A stretch of DNA of 37,480 bases from DATDCV01 sp036524155 (lineage in GTDB: Bacteria > Verrucomicrobiota > Verrucomicrobiia > Limisphaerales > UBA8199). Shown piece after piece: positions 1 to 8,172 of this stretch. The first letter of the stretch is position 1, and the number at the start of each line of letters is the position of its first letter. A model generated the notes under the pieces. That model ran no database searches and was not told the DNA's origin. It saw only the letters and a program-made list of their open reading frames with translations. Position numbers and translations under genes: made by a program. The stretch spans positions 1 to 37,480 of the forward strand of contig DATDCV010000712.1 of the NCBI GenBank assembly GCA_036524155.1, given 5' to 3'.

Positions 1-342
1 GTTTTTAAGAGAGATCTCGAAACAGCGCGCGTGTCGCAGCGGCGCCAAACGGCGCCCGGTCGTGTCGCAGGTCTGCTACACGTGAAAAACAGGTCGCTCT
101 TCCCGCAAGTGCGCCTGCTTTCTCGCGGCAGCGGAAGCGCAGCACCTGCGAAAGTGTCTCAGCCCCGCAACAGGTCACAGCGCTGGTCCCGCAGCAGAAC
201 CGTTGGCATCGTGTCTGCTTATAGCAATCGTAAATCATCCTTCTGCTCGCTTCGGAGCCGATGGAGCCGGTAAACAAGACCAGGCGGTCGTCGGCGGTCG
301 TCGCGGCGTGAGGATGAGCGAACACTCGAACCAAACTGTTTT
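1..342. other. Upstream leader region with no convincing gene
   Basis: I find no credible coding sequence here; the open frames on both strands are Arg/Ser/Cys-rich translations of GC-rich DNA. A GGCGCC-AAAC-GGCGCC hairpin lies at 41-56, but no T-run follows it on either strand, so I do not call it a terminator. The operon promoter should lie here, but I see no good -35/-10 pair. A structured leader RNA such as a molybdenum-cofactor riboswitch would fit this operon, but it cannot be shown by eye. Confidence 0.4.
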
Positions 343-2571
343 ATGACAAAGCAACGAATGGACAGGCGCGATTTTCTGAAGCTATCGGGACTCGCGGGCT
401 CCGGAATGGGGCTTGTCGGACTCCGGGCGGTGACCTCGGCCGACGCACAAACGGCGGCAGCCGTGCAGGACCAATCGATCCCCACCTGCTGCAACATGTG
501 CGGTGGCACGACTGGGATCTTTGCCCGGGTTTATGATGGCCGTGTGATCAAGATCGAGCCCAATTCAGCGAATCCAGTCGGAGTCTGCAACATTTCGACC
601 GACTACACGAATTTGAAAAGCACCGGCGCTCGGATGTGCCCCAAAGGCAATGCCGGGATTATGAGCCTCTACGACCCGGATCGGGTAAAGAAGCCGCTCA
701 AGCGAACCGGGGCACGCGGCGCGGGCCAGTGGCAAGAGATCAGCTACGCGCAGGCAGTCAGCGAGATTGCGGCTAAACTGGCTCAAATCAAGGCCAGTAG
801 CGGGCCGGAAAAGGTGCTGTGGTTCACCGAGGACAACACCTGCATCCCGATCCAGGAGAGCTTCTGCAACGCCTTCGGTACCTCCAACTTCCTGCAACAC
901 TCGAATCTTTGCGATGTGGCGCGCAAATTTGGTTTCGAGCGGACGCTGGGCAATGGCCGGCCATTGCCGGACCTGCGGAACACAAAGTATATGCTGATTT
1001 TCGGCTGGAACCCGCTGAGTGCCACCAAGTGGGCGCATCTGCCACGAATCATGTTGGATGGCTTGGCCAGGGGCGCGAAGTTGGTAATCGTGGATCCCAG
1101 GTGCTCCGAAACCGCGCTCAAGGCGCTGGACAATGGTGGCCGATGGCTGCCGATCCGGCCTGGAACGGACGGCGCTTTGGCCCTCGCGTTGGCGAATGTC
1201 ATCATCAACGAGGGGCTGTATGACCGCAGTTTCGTGGCGAATTGGACGGTCGGTTTTAGCAGTTTCGCGTCGCTGGTCGCGAATAGAACCCCGGCCTGGG
1301 CGGCCTCGATCACCGGCATCTCCGCGACGATGATCACCACGGTGGCACGGGAGTTGGCCGCGGCAAAGCCGGCGATTGTCGACGTCTGGTCCGGCGCTGG
1401 CCATCACATGAACGGAGCGGAGGCCAGCCGGGCGATCGCCTCCTTGGCGGGTCTCATCGGCCAAATTGATGCGCCCGGCACGTTGATCCTGCCCGAACGC
1501 AAGGGACCCAAGTTCACGGTGCCTGCCCCCTCATCTCCCCTCCCGGCGCGAATCGACGGCAGAGGAACGAAATATCCCTTTGCTCACTCCTCGGGCGTTT
1601 ACGTGGAGGCCCGGGACGGGATGATTAGCGGGATACCATATCAGCCCCGGGCGGCGATCTTTGTGATGCAGAACTTCGTGTTCTCGGTTCCGAACACAGC
1701 CAGGAACCTGCAAGCGCTCAACAAGCTGGACTTAATCGTCTCGGTGGACACGCACTTGAGCGAGACCGCGCTGATGGCGGACTACGTCATCCCTGGCACG
1801 ACCTACTTGGAACGGTACGAGGTTCTGCCGCAGTGGGTGACCTTCCCGGTAGTGGGGTTGCGCCAACCGGTGGTAGCTCCCCTGTTCGGGCAGAGGACCG
1901 AGTACGAATTTGTCCAGGACCTGGCGCTGGCGCTGGGCTATAACATATATCCCTTCAATGTGTCGTACGAGCGGTTCCTGGATGACGGGTTGAGGGCTGG
2001 TCTCGGGTTTGGCCTGGCGGACCTCAAGGCTATGCCGGGCGCGACATGGATCGGCGGGGAAACACACTACAATAAATATCAAGCAAGCGGGTTTGCGACC
2101 CCCTCCGGGAAGTTCGAGTTCTACTCCCAGCAAATGGCTGACAAGGGACTCAATCCGCTGCCGGATTACGTTCCAACCGAGGATCGTCCTACCTCCACCT
2201 TCCCGTTACACCTGGTCAACTGGAAAGAGGCGCTCCATACGCATTCACGGACGATGAACAATCGCTGGCTGATGGAATTCCACGGGGAGAACGAGGTTTG
2301 GATCAACCTCAACCGGGCGGCCGCTCTCGGTATCTACGACGGCGACCTGGTAACAGTGGAGAATCAATTTGCCAAGGCACGCGCCCGGGCGAAGGTGACT
2401 CGCCGTATCCACCCCGACGTGGTTGGAATGGTTCACGGCTTTGGTCACTGGGCGTTGGGGCCCGTCGCCCAGGGTAAGGGGATCAACGACACTCAGTTCG
2501 TGCCGGGAAAAGCCGAGCGCATCAGCGGCATGGCTGCGCATAAAGACGGAGCCGTCCGGATCTACAAATAG
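343..2571 (+). CDS. Tat-exported molybdopterin oxidoreductase, catalytic subunit (DMSO reductase superfamily)
   Basis: This 742-residue protein is the catalytic subunit of a bis-MGD molybdoenzyme. It starts with a twin-arginine signal (RRDFLKLSG, residues 8-16, then a Gly/Ala-rich stretch to about 36). The Fe4S4 motif follows: C50-x2-C53-x3-T57 and C99 in RMCPKG. The third Cys of the usual C-x2-C-x3-C is Thr, and an insertion before C99 carries an extra Cys (C82). C190 in HSNLCDVA is the likely Mo ligand. The C-terminal part has the MGD-binding fold (ending around TQFVPGKAERISGM). Family style is nearest the Psr/Phs/Ttr/Arr group, but the substrate cannot be told from sequence. The next genes supply the Fe-S partner, chaperone and cofactor synthesis. 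No strong Shine-Dalgarno site precedes the ATG; M6 is an alternative start that keeps the Tat motif. Confidence 0.9.
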   Translation: MTKQRMDRRDFLKLSGLAGSGMGLVGLRAVTSADAQTAAAVQDQSIPTCCNMCGGTTGIFARVYDGRVIKIEPNSANPVGVCNISTDYTNLKSTGARMCPKGNAGIMSLYDPDRVKKPLKRTGARGAGQWQEISYAQAVSEIAAKLAQIKASSGPEKVLWFTEDNTCIPIQESFCNAFGTSNFLQHSNLCDVARKFGFERTLGNGRPLPDLRNTKYMLIFGWNPLSATKWAHLPRIMLDGLARGAKLVIVDPRCSETALKALDNGGRWLPIRPGTDGALALALANVIINEGLYDRSFVANWTVGFSSFASLVANRTPAWAASITGISATMITTVARELAAAKPAIVDVWSGAGHHMNGAEASRAIASLAGLIGQIDAPGTLILPERKGPKFTVPAPSSPLPARIDGRGTKYPFAHSSGVYVEARDGMISGIPYQPRAAIFVMQNFVFSVPNTARNLQALNKLDLIVSVDTHLSETALMADYVIPGTTYLERYEVLPQWVTFPVVGLRQPVVAPLFGQRTEYEFVQDLALALGYNIYPFNVSYERFLDDGLRAGLGFGLADLKAMPGATWIGGETHYNKYQASGFATPSGKFEFYSQQMADKGLNPLPDYVPTEDRPTSTFPLHLVNWKEALHTHSRTMNNRWLMEFHGENEVWINLNRAAALGIYDGDLVTVENQFAKARARAKVTRRIHPDVVGMVHGFGHWALGPVAQGKGINDTQFVPGKAERISGMAAHKDGAVRIYK

Positions 2572-2672
2572 CATGGCTGCCCGGGCGACATGCAACTGAC
2601 CAAAACTGTTCTCAATGAATCCAGCCGCGTCCAGGACTGTGCGCGGCAACCAACAAAAGAAAGGCTGTTACT

Positions 2673-3122
2673 ATGGCATTTACACCTGCAATCTACGTGG
2701 ACCGAGCGCGCTGCATCGGATGCAACTCCTGTTCCCTGGCCTGCAAACAAGAAAACAACGTGCCCATCGGCACGCGATGGAACGAGGTTTACCAGTACGA
2801 AGAGGGCTCCTACCCAACTCCGCGGGCGCAAGTGTTCGCGCTCACCTTCGACCAGTGCACGATGTGTGCGCACCGGCTCGCCGTGGGGCTCCAACCGGCC
2901 TGCGTGATCACCTGTATGGGAATCACGCGCGAGTTTGGGGACTATGAAACGCTGAAAGCGAAATACGATGGTGCTGGGCCGCAGCACATGGAGAATGGCG
3001 CCAAAGAAACGGTCCTTTACGGCCATTTAGGCTCGGAGCCAAGCTGGACCCGCAATCCGCCACCGCCCACCGGTTATATTCCCGCCAATGATTGCCGTCA
3101 ATGTCACCGGTCCGGAGATTGA
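2673..3122 (+). CDS. Shortened 4Fe-4S electron-transfer subunit (DmsB/PsrB/ArrB type)
   Basis: This 149-residue ferredoxin-like subunit probably relays electrons to or from the upstream molybdoenzyme. The first Cys set is C14, C17, C20, C24 (CIGCNSCSLAC). The second is C62, C65, C77, C81 (CTMCAHRLAVGLQPACVITC). In four-cluster DmsB-type proteins this second set is the last one (cluster IV type); the middle two sets are missing, so two Fe4S4 clusters are expected instead of four. The tail holds CRQCH (141-145), which formally matches a c-heme site, but there is no signal peptide, so covalent heme is doubtful. If exported, it would have to ride with the Tat-targeted subunit. No NrfD/PsrC-type membrane anchor gene is present. 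AAGAAAGG at 2657-2664 is a suitable ribosome site. Confidence 0.85.
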   Translation: MAFTPAIYVDRARCIGCNSCSLACKQENNVPIGTRWNEVYQYEEGSYPTPRAQVFALTFDQCTMCAHRLAVGLQPACVITCMGITREFGDYETLKAKYDGAGPQHMENGAKETVLYGHLGSEPSWTRNPPPPTGYIPANDCRQCHRSGD

Positions 3123-3124
3123 TT

Positions 3125-3757
3125 ATGGGCGTGACGTTCGCTGAACCCGCTGAAGCGCGGATCGATGTAGGCAGAGCACGCCTGTTCGGGTTCCTGGCGG
3201 GGGTGTTCAGTTCCCCACCCACCGAAGAGAGCGGGCGTGTCGTGCTGGAGATGGCAACTTTACTGGATATCGATTGCCCGCGTGCATTGCCGGTCAACGA
3301 ACTCGAGCGCGAGTTCATGGAGCTATTTGTGGTTCCTAATCCGCGCTACGTTGCCCCCTATGAATCCGCTTACCGTGACCAATGGCCGCTCCCCCCCGGC
3401 CTCGCCGTAGCGCCGGGCCCGGGGGAGGCGCCTCGGACAGCGAAACGGTTGCTGATGGGCCAATCCACAATGCAAGTCCGGCAGTGCTTCCTGGAAGCGG
3501 GAGTCGAACCGATGGAGGACTTGCCGGACCATATCAGCAACGAGTTGCGGCTCATGTCGTACCTTTGGTCCGGTGAAGCCCAGGGAGCTTATGGCGGAGA
3601 CGGGCGTTCGCCGGAACTCCGAGCCAAACTGCGCGAGGACCATCTGCTGAAATGGGTGAGCGAATTGCGGAGCAAAGTGTCGGAGCACGAACGGCTGGGC
3701 TTTTACTCGGCGGTCCTGCGCATAGTCGAACTGGTCCTGCAAGACGATCCAAACTGA
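3125..3757 (+). CDS. TorD/DmsD-family molybdoenzyme chaperone
   Basis: This 210-residue all-helical cytoplasmic protein of the TorD/NarJ family binds the Tat signal or apo-form of a molybdoenzyme until cofactor is loaded. The family signature EPMEDLPDHISNELRLM lies near residues 128-144, with the conserved Asp-His at 135-136. I chose the ATG at 3125, three bases after the ferredoxin stop, because GGAG at 3113-3116 sits at correct spacing. A longer frame opens at 3092 inside the previous gene but has no such support. The position directly after the catalytic and Fe-S genes fits a dedicated chaperone for that enzyme. Confidence 0.85.
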   Translation: MGVTFAEPAEARIDVGRARLFGFLAGVFSSPPTEESGRVVLEMATLLDIDCPRALPVNELEREFMELFVVPNPRYVAPYESAYRDQWPLPPGLAVAPGPGEAPRTAKRLLMGQSTMQVRQCFLEAGVEPMEDLPDHISNELRLMSYLWSGEAQGAYGGDGRSPELRAKLREDHLLKWVSELRSKVSEHERLGFYSAVLRIVELVLQDDPN

Positions 3758-3872
3758 GCCATATTCCAGCGCGCTCTGAGCCGTCGTGGACAACCTATCC
3801 CCCTCGGCGCATTGGCGCTGCCAGGGCTCTCGAGGCTCTGTGGCGGCGTCGCTGCACCGGCAGAGATTCATT

Positions 3873-4214
3873 ATGAAAAACAGAATGGCTCCAAAAGGGC
3901 GGATCGGCATCCCGACTCGCTTCAAAGAATTCGGCCAAAAATATCCTGAGATCATGGAGGCCTACGAGGCGTTAGGCAGTGCCACCCAGAAGGCCGGTCC
4001 CCTCGACGCAAAAACGCGCGCACTGGTGAAGCTGGGTATCGCTGTGGGCAGTTGGCGCGAGGGCGCCGTCCACAGTCATACGCGTCGCGCGCTGGAGACT
4101 GGCTGCACGGCTGATCAAATCCGCCACGTCGTTCTGCTCGCCACCACAACTCTGGGCTTCCCCACCATGATGGCGACTATGACCTGGGTGCAAGACGTCC
4201 TGAGCACAAAATAG
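3873..4214 (+). CDS. Carboxymuconolactone decarboxylase (AhpD-like) family protein
   Basis: This is a small CMD-fold protein of about 113 residues. The core helices read FKEFGQKYPEIMEAYEALG, then LDAKTRALVKLGIAVGSWR, then EGAVHSHTRRALETGCTADQI. In AhpD-type peroxidases the active site is a Cys-x2-Cys on the central helix; here that position reads REGAVHSH, so the redox cysteines are missing while the E...H residues remain. It is therefore unlikely to be a peroxiredoxin-type enzyme; its role is unknown. The frame opens at a GTG at 3786, but the preceding residues do not look conserved, so I use the ATG at 3873; ATG 3885 is also possible. It sits between the chaperone and the MOSC gene. Confidence 0.8.
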   Translation: MKNRMAPKGRIGIPTRFKEFGQKYPEIMEAYEALGSATQKAGPLDAKTRALVKLGIAVGSWREGAVHSHTRRALETGCTADQIRHVVLLATTTLGFPTMMATMTWVQDVLSTK

Positions 4215-4218
4215 CCGC

Positions 4219-4695
4219 ATGATCCGCGTCTGCCATCTCTTTGTCTCGCCTGGCCACAATTTCTTCGGTCATCACGATCGGCCGGCTGGCCAGCACCCCG
4301 TTCTGGAACGGGAGGAAATCGAGTGCGTCGCCGGGAGAGGTATTCGCGGCGATCGGTTCTTCGGGTACCAGGAAGATTACAAGGGCCAGATCACGTTTTT
4401 CGCTTCGGAGGTCTTCGCGGAACTCCGCCGTGAACTGGGCCTGCCGGACGCACATCCGTCAGGCACACGCCGCAATGTGATCACCTCAGGCGCCGCACTC
4501 AATTCCCTGGTGGGGCAGGAGTTTGAGATTCAAGGTATCCGCTTTGCCGGGATCGAGGAATGCCGCCCCTGCTACTGGATGAATAACGCGTTTCGGCACG
4601 AAAAGGCGGAGATGTGGCTCAAAGGCAACGGTGGCCTGCGCGCTCGCATTCTTACGGACGGTATTCTGCGGCGCCAACAGGGCGATGGCGCATGA
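4219..4695 (+). CDS. MOSC-domain protein (molybdenum cofactor binding)
   Basis: The 158 residues form a stand-alone MOSC domain, the module that binds molybdenum cofactor or its sulfurated form in Moco sulfurases and YiiM-type enzymes. Visible marks are GRGIRGDRFFG (39-49), RRNVITSG with a Leu-rich stretch (84-98), GQEFEIQGIRFAG (99-111), and the conserved cysteine region EECRPC (C115, C118). It starts four bases after the preceding stop. Its TGA overlaps the ATG of the next gene (ATGA, 4692-4695), the coupling used throughout this operon. A role in cofactor carriage or modification for the oxidoreductase encoded at 343-2571 is likely but inferred from position. Confidence 0.88.
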   Translation: MIRVCHLFVSPGHNFFGHHDRPAGQHPVLEREEIECVAGRGIRGDRFFGYQEDYKGQITFFASEVFAELRRELGLPDAHPSGTRRNVITSGAALNSLVGQEFEIQGIRFAGIEECRPCYWMNNAFRHEKAEMWLKGNGGLRARILTDGILRRQQGDGA

Positions 4696-5504
4696 AGTTT
4701 AGCGCCCTAATTCTTGCAGGCGGCAAATCCAGCCGCATGGGCAGCGATAAGGCGAGGCTCTGCTGCGACGGCTTCACGCTCATCGAACTGCTCGCCGTCA
4801 TCGCCATTATCGCGATTCTCGCATCGCTGCTCCTGCCGGCACTGGCGCGCACCACCGCCCGCGCCCGCGCCATCAGTTGCACCGACAACCTCAAGCAGAT
4901 CGGACTCGCTTGCGGGCTGTATCGCGCCGAGCACGAGGACATCAACCCGCCGCACCGCCTCTGCCCTGACACTCCCAATGATCCCTATGGACTGGCCGCC
5001 GGTGTGCCTTCGGGGAACGGGCCGAACAACCCGTCCCCGACCGGTCCTAACGAAATCTGGTGGGCCCCTTACGACCCGACGCAGGTCCCTGATGAACAGC
5101 CCGGCGCGGGTTACAAGCAGGGGCTGCTGTGGGGGTATTTCCAAAGCCCGACAATTTTCAAATGCCCCATCGAGGCCCAGTGGCAATGCAGTTACGGGAT
5201 GAATTACAGTACGGGGAGCCCGGCCGCACAACGGGATTGCTTCGTAACGCGGACTTCTGAGCGGATCGCCATTTGGGATCACCGGCGAACACCGGGTTGC
5301 TCGGATTCGCGCGTACTCGCGGCGCCGCGTCCCCCGTGGGTGCCTTTCGACAACCCAAGCCACTATCCGCCGCGACACGGGCAACGGCTGAATGCTCTTT
5401 TCTATGACGGGCACGTAACCGCCCTGCGCCCCGCAAGCCTGCGTGTAGCCAACTTTCGAGAACCATTTTCTCTGCCGGTCGTGCCCGGCTATCCGGGCGA
5501 GTAG
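4692..5504 (+). CDS. Chimera: MobA N-terminus fused in frame to a prepilin with H-X9-DG ending
   Basis: The first ~20 residues are the start of MobA (molybdopterin guanylyltransferase), with the nucleotide-binding signature LILAGGKSSRMGSDKA at 6-21. From G27 the frame is a type II/IV prepilin: G27|F28 cleavage site, GFTLIE with Glu at +5 (E32), a hydrophobic helix to about residue 52, then Cys-containing globular sequence and H229-x9-D239-G240, the prepilin-associated H-X9-DG motif. All of MobA beyond its P-loop-like segment is missing, so it cannot be a guanylyltransferase. The mobA-style ATGA overlap with the MOSC gene is kept. Met16 (ATG 4737) would give a 12-residue leader of normal prepilin type, so translation may also begin there. 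Total length is 270 residues. Either a real recombination or an assembly/binning artefact could explain it. Confidence 0.85.
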   Translation: MKFSALILAGGKSSRMGSDKARLCCDGFTLIELLAVIAIIAILASLLLPALARTTARARAISCTDNLKQIGLACGLYRAEHEDINPPHRLCPDTPNDPYGLAAGVPSGNGPNNPSPTGPNEIWWAPYDPTQVPDEQPGAGYKQGLLWGYFQSPTIFKCPIEAQWQCSYGMNYSTGSPAAQRDCFVTRTSERIAIWDHRRTPGCSDSRVLAAPRPPWVPFDNPSHYPPRHGQRLNALFYDGHVTALRPASLRVANFREPFSLPVVPGYPGE

Positions 5505-5518
5505 CGAGGAAGCTCCCC

Positions 5519-6274
5519 ATGGAATTATCCGCGATTCAGCTCACGTTCCTGCTCGCAGCGGTTGGCGCGGTCGCGTTTCTGTATTCGTCAGTCGGTCACG
5601 GCGGAGCAACGGGTTACCTGGCGGTCATGTCACTTCTGGGAGTGCCGGCTATTCAGGCACGGCCCGGGGCCTTGTGGATGAATGTCGTCGTAGCCTCGAT
5701 CGCGTTTTGGCGCTTCCGCAACGCCGGCTATTTCGATCGGCGGCTCTTTACAGCCCTCGCAGCGGCTTCGATCCCGATGGCTTGGTTGGGAAGCCGGCTG
5801 CCGCTGCACGGTGCGGTGTATGCCGTCGTGCTCGGATTGGGTCTGGCCTCCTCTGGGTGGCTGCTCGGGTGGATGCGGCGCTCCGAGGAGGATAAGCCGC
5901 GGCGGGAGTTTTCTATCCCTTTGGCCCTGCTGGTGGGCGCCGGCCTTGGTGGACTAGCCGGCATGACCGGCATAGGCGGCGGGGTTTTCCTGACCCCCTT
6001 GTTGATATTTCTGCGCTGGACACCCGCCAAGACGGCCGGCGGCATCTCGGCGCTGTTCATCGTCGTGAACTCGCTCGCGGGCCTGGCCGGACTGGGAAGC
6101 CGGGCGTGGGTCTGGAACCCGGGGTTCAGTCTCGCCCCCCTGGCGGGCGTGGCGGCGGCGCTGGCTGGCACCAATTGCGGCGTCTGGCGCTGGAGTGCAG
6201 TGGGGTTCCGCAGGGCGCTGGCGCTGGTGCTCTGGATGGCCGCGGCAAAACTATTGATAACCGCCAAAATGTGA
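5519..6274 (+). CDS. TSUP (TauE/SafE) family membrane permease
   Basis: This 251-residue protein has about eight predicted membrane segments in two halves, as expected for the TSUP family of anion or sulfur-compound exporters. Family marks are YSSVGHGGATGYLAVM in the first half and GLAGMTGIGGGVFLTPLL in the second. GAGGA at 5506-5510 precedes the ATG by eight bases. The substrate is unknown; sulfite, sulfonate or an oxyanion linked to the molybdoenzyme are all possible. It separates the chimeric gene from moaD, and moaD starts four bases after its stop. Confidence 0.85.
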   Translation: MELSAIQLTFLLAAVGAVAFLYSSVGHGGATGYLAVMSLLGVPAIQARPGALWMNVVVASIAFWRFRNAGYFDRRLFTALAAASIPMAWLGSRLPLHGAVYAVVLGLGLASSGWLLGWMRRSEEDKPRREFSIPLALLVGAGLGGLAGMTGIGGGVFLTPLLIFLRWTPAKTAGGISALFIVVNSLAGLAGLGSRAWVWNPGFSLAPLAGVAAALAGTNCGVWRWSAVGFRRALALVLWMAAAKLLITAKM

Positions 6275-6278
6275 AACC

Positions 6279-6518
6279 ATGAAAATCCTGTTTTTTGCCC
6301 ATCTCAAGACCGTCACGGGTCAGGCCGAACTTGGGCTGAGCCTAAACGAGCCGGTTGATGCGAACACCCTCTGGGAAAGGCTGATCGCGCTCCATCCGGG
6401 GCTCGCCCGGTACCGGCCCAGTGTTCGTCTGGCGCAAAACGGGGAATACATCGGGTCCAAGGCGCAGTTTAGCGACATTGACGAGGTGGCGTTGATTCCT
6501 CCCGTGTCCGGCGGTTAA
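6279..6518 (+). CDS. moaD: Molybdopterin synthase small subunit MoaD
   Basis: A 79-residue ubiquitin-fold sulfur carrier ending in the required Gly-Gly (PPVSGG). The C-terminal glycine is adenylated and thiocarboxylated, then donates sulfur to cPMP in complex with MoaE. The sequence MKILFFAHLKTVTGQ and the segment DEVALIPPVSGG are typical. The length matches the family (about 80). No MoeB/MoeZ activating enzyme is encoded in the window, so it must lie elsewhere. moaE follows after 11 bases. Confidence 0.95.
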   Translation: MKILFFAHLKTVTGQAELGLSLNEPVDANTLWERLIALHPGLARYRPSVRLAQNGEYIGSKAQFSDIDEVALIPPVSGG

Positions 6519-6529
6519 GGGCGAACGCG

Positions 6530-6949
6530 ATGCAAGTCGAAATCCAACTCACGCGCCAGCGCATCGGCGTCAGCCGGTTCAGATCCTCAGGGTTGTTGGC
6601 TGAACAGGGTGCCGAGGTGGAGTTTTGCGGCCTGGTCCGCGGTCAGGAGAATGGGATGGCAATCGCCGCCCTCGAGTACGAGGCCTATTCGCCCATGGCT
6701 GAACGTGAGATGCGGCGGATCATCGAAGACATCGGCCGGCGCCACCGTTGCCTTTTGGTGAGAGTCATTCATCGAATCGGCGTCGTTCCAGTGGGTGAAG
6801 CGGCGATTTGCGTCGATATAGCGGCGAGGCACCGGGCTGAGGCCTTCGCAATGCTGGCGGAGTTCATGGACCGGTTGAAACAGGACGTCCCGATCTGGAA
6901 GCGGCAGCCCTTGACCGCCGACGCATTGGCGGAGTTGAAAGCCAAATGA
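6530..6949 (+). CDS. moaE: Molybdopterin synthase catalytic subunit MoaE
   Basis: A 139-residue MoaE, which with MoaD converts cyclic pyranopterin monophosphate to molybdopterin. The active-site segment LKQDVPIWKRQ holds the two conserved lysines K117 and K124. The middle shows GLVRGQENG and LEYEAYSPMAE, the usual substrate-site and dimer segments. The last bases form ATGA (6946-6949), coupling it to moeA. Length and motifs look normal, so it should be functional. Confidence 0.95.
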   Translation: MQVEIQLTRQRIGVSRFRSSGLLAEQGAEVEFCGLVRGQENGMAIAALEYEAYSPMAEREMRRIIEDIGRRHRCLLVRVIHRIGVVPVGEAAICVDIAARHRAEAFAMLAEFMDRLKQDVPIWKRQPLTADALAELKAK

Positions 6950-8172
6950 GCACCTGCTGTCCCAAAGCCCCGGCAGCGAGCGTCAGCGACGTGTTAGCAT
7001 TGATGCGCGAGGTTTGCCCGGCGCTTGAACCCGAGCAGGTCTCACTGGCCGATGCCTGCGGGCGTGTATTGCGCGAGCCGGTCTGCGCGCCGGAGGATCA
7101 ACCCCGGTTTGACCGCTCCTCGGTTGATGGTTACGCGGTGCGCCTGGACGATCGCGCAAGCCGATTCCGCATTGTTGACGAAATCCGTGCTGGGGAGTGG
7201 AAGCCCCGGGCCCTGCAATTGGGCGAAGCCATGCGCATTGCCACCGGCGGAGCGCTCCCGGGCGACAGGTTACAGGTGGTGATGAAGGAGGACGTGCGCG
7301 CCGAGGGGCGGCAATTGACAGTGTTGCGCCGGGAAGACGAGCACAACATCCGTTTTCGGGGCGAAGATGCGCCAGCCGGGCGGGTGTTGATCGAGGCGGG
7401 AACGGTTTTGCAGGCGGGCGGGCTGGCCTTGCTCGCGAGCCTGGGTTGCGCACGTCCGCTGGTGACACGCCAGCCTCGTGTGCTGCACCTGGCAACTGGG
7501 AACGAGATTGTCTCGCCGGACCGGCGGCCCGCGCGCGGACAGATTCGGGATTCCAACTCGACCCTCGTCCGCGCTTTTTTCGGGCAATGGGGCATTGCGC
7601 CGGAGCAAGCGCGGGTAGGTGAAGACAAAGCCGCGATCGAGGCGGCCCTGGCCGAAGGCCATTCGCGAATGGGCGGGTGTGACCTGGTGCTGATCTCGGG
7701 CGGCGCAAGCGTAGGCGAACATGACTTCACGCGGGCCCTGCTGCATGAATCCAGCTTCGTCATTCACGTCAGCAAAACTAACGCGCGACCCGGTAGACCG
7801 CTCATCGTGGCGCAACGCGGTGATACGCTGGCGCTCGGGCTGCCGGGCAACCCGCTGGCCCACTTCGTCTGCCTGAATCTGTACGTCCGGGCTGCGCTGG
7901 AGGCCTTCAGCGCCCAGTCTGCCAGGACTGGGTTCGTGACGGGGGTGCTCTCGGCGCAGTTGCCAGCAGGTGGAAACACCCGCGAAACCTTCTGGCCTGC
8001 TCGGTGGAGCATGCACGAGGGCCTCGCGACGCTGATGCCACTCCGTTGGATCAGTTCGGGCGACTTGACGCCGCTGGCGGCTGCCAACGCCTTGATTCGC
8101 GTGGCCGCAGGCGCGGAACAGCTTCAGCCGGGCAGCCGCGTCGAGTTTATTCGCACTGAGAGAACTTCATGA
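6946..8172 (+). CDS. moeA: Molybdopterin molybdenumtransferase MoeA
   Basis: A 408-residue MoeA, which inserts molybdate into adenylated molybdopterin. Visible family blocks are PRFDRSSVDGYAVR (about 50-63), the ATGGALPGDRLQVVMKED block, GQIRDSNSTLVRAFF, ISGGASVGEHDF, and RPGRPLIVAQRGDTLALGLPGNP (GLPGNP being diagnostic). The four-domain length is typical. It starts in an ATGA overlap with moaE and ends in another (8169-8172) with moaC, so translation is coupled. The N-terminus STCCPKAP has two adjacent cysteines, which I do not think are significant. Confidence 0.95.
   Translation: MSTCCPKAPAASVSDVLALMREVCPALEPEQVSLADACGRVLREPVCAPEDQPRFDRSSVDGYAVRLDDRASRFRIVDEIRAGEWKPRALQLGEAMRIATGGALPGDRLQVVMKEDVRAEGRQLTVLRREDEHNIRFRGEDAPAGRVLIEAGTVLQAGGLALLASLGCARPLVTRQPRVLHLATGNEIVSPDRRPARGQIRDSNSTLVRAFFGQWGIAPEQARVGEDKAAIEAALAEGHSRMGGCDLVLISGGASVGEHDFTRALLHESSFVIHVSKTNARPGRPLIVAQRGDTLALGLPGNPLAHFVCLNLYVRAALEAFSAQSARTGFVTGVLSAQLPAGGNTRETFWPARWSMHEGLATLMPLRWISSGDLTPLAAANALIRVAAGAEQLQPGSRVEFIRTERTS

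Noticed and set aside
5..334. A 109-residue open frame on the - strand and a smaller + frame before the oxidoreductase
   Set aside because: Arg/Cys/Ala-rich composition, no recognisable family, no ribosome site; typical chance frames in GC-rich DNA.
3094..3109. CRQCH at the end of the Fe-S subunit as a true c-heme site
   Set aside because: No Sec signal peptide, and covalent heme attachment happens after Sec export; kept only as an oddity in the findings.
3092..3124. Longer start for the TorD-type chaperone
   Set aside because: Lies inside the ferredoxin gene and adds MPSMSPVRRLI with no family likeness; ATG 3125 has a proper ribosome site.
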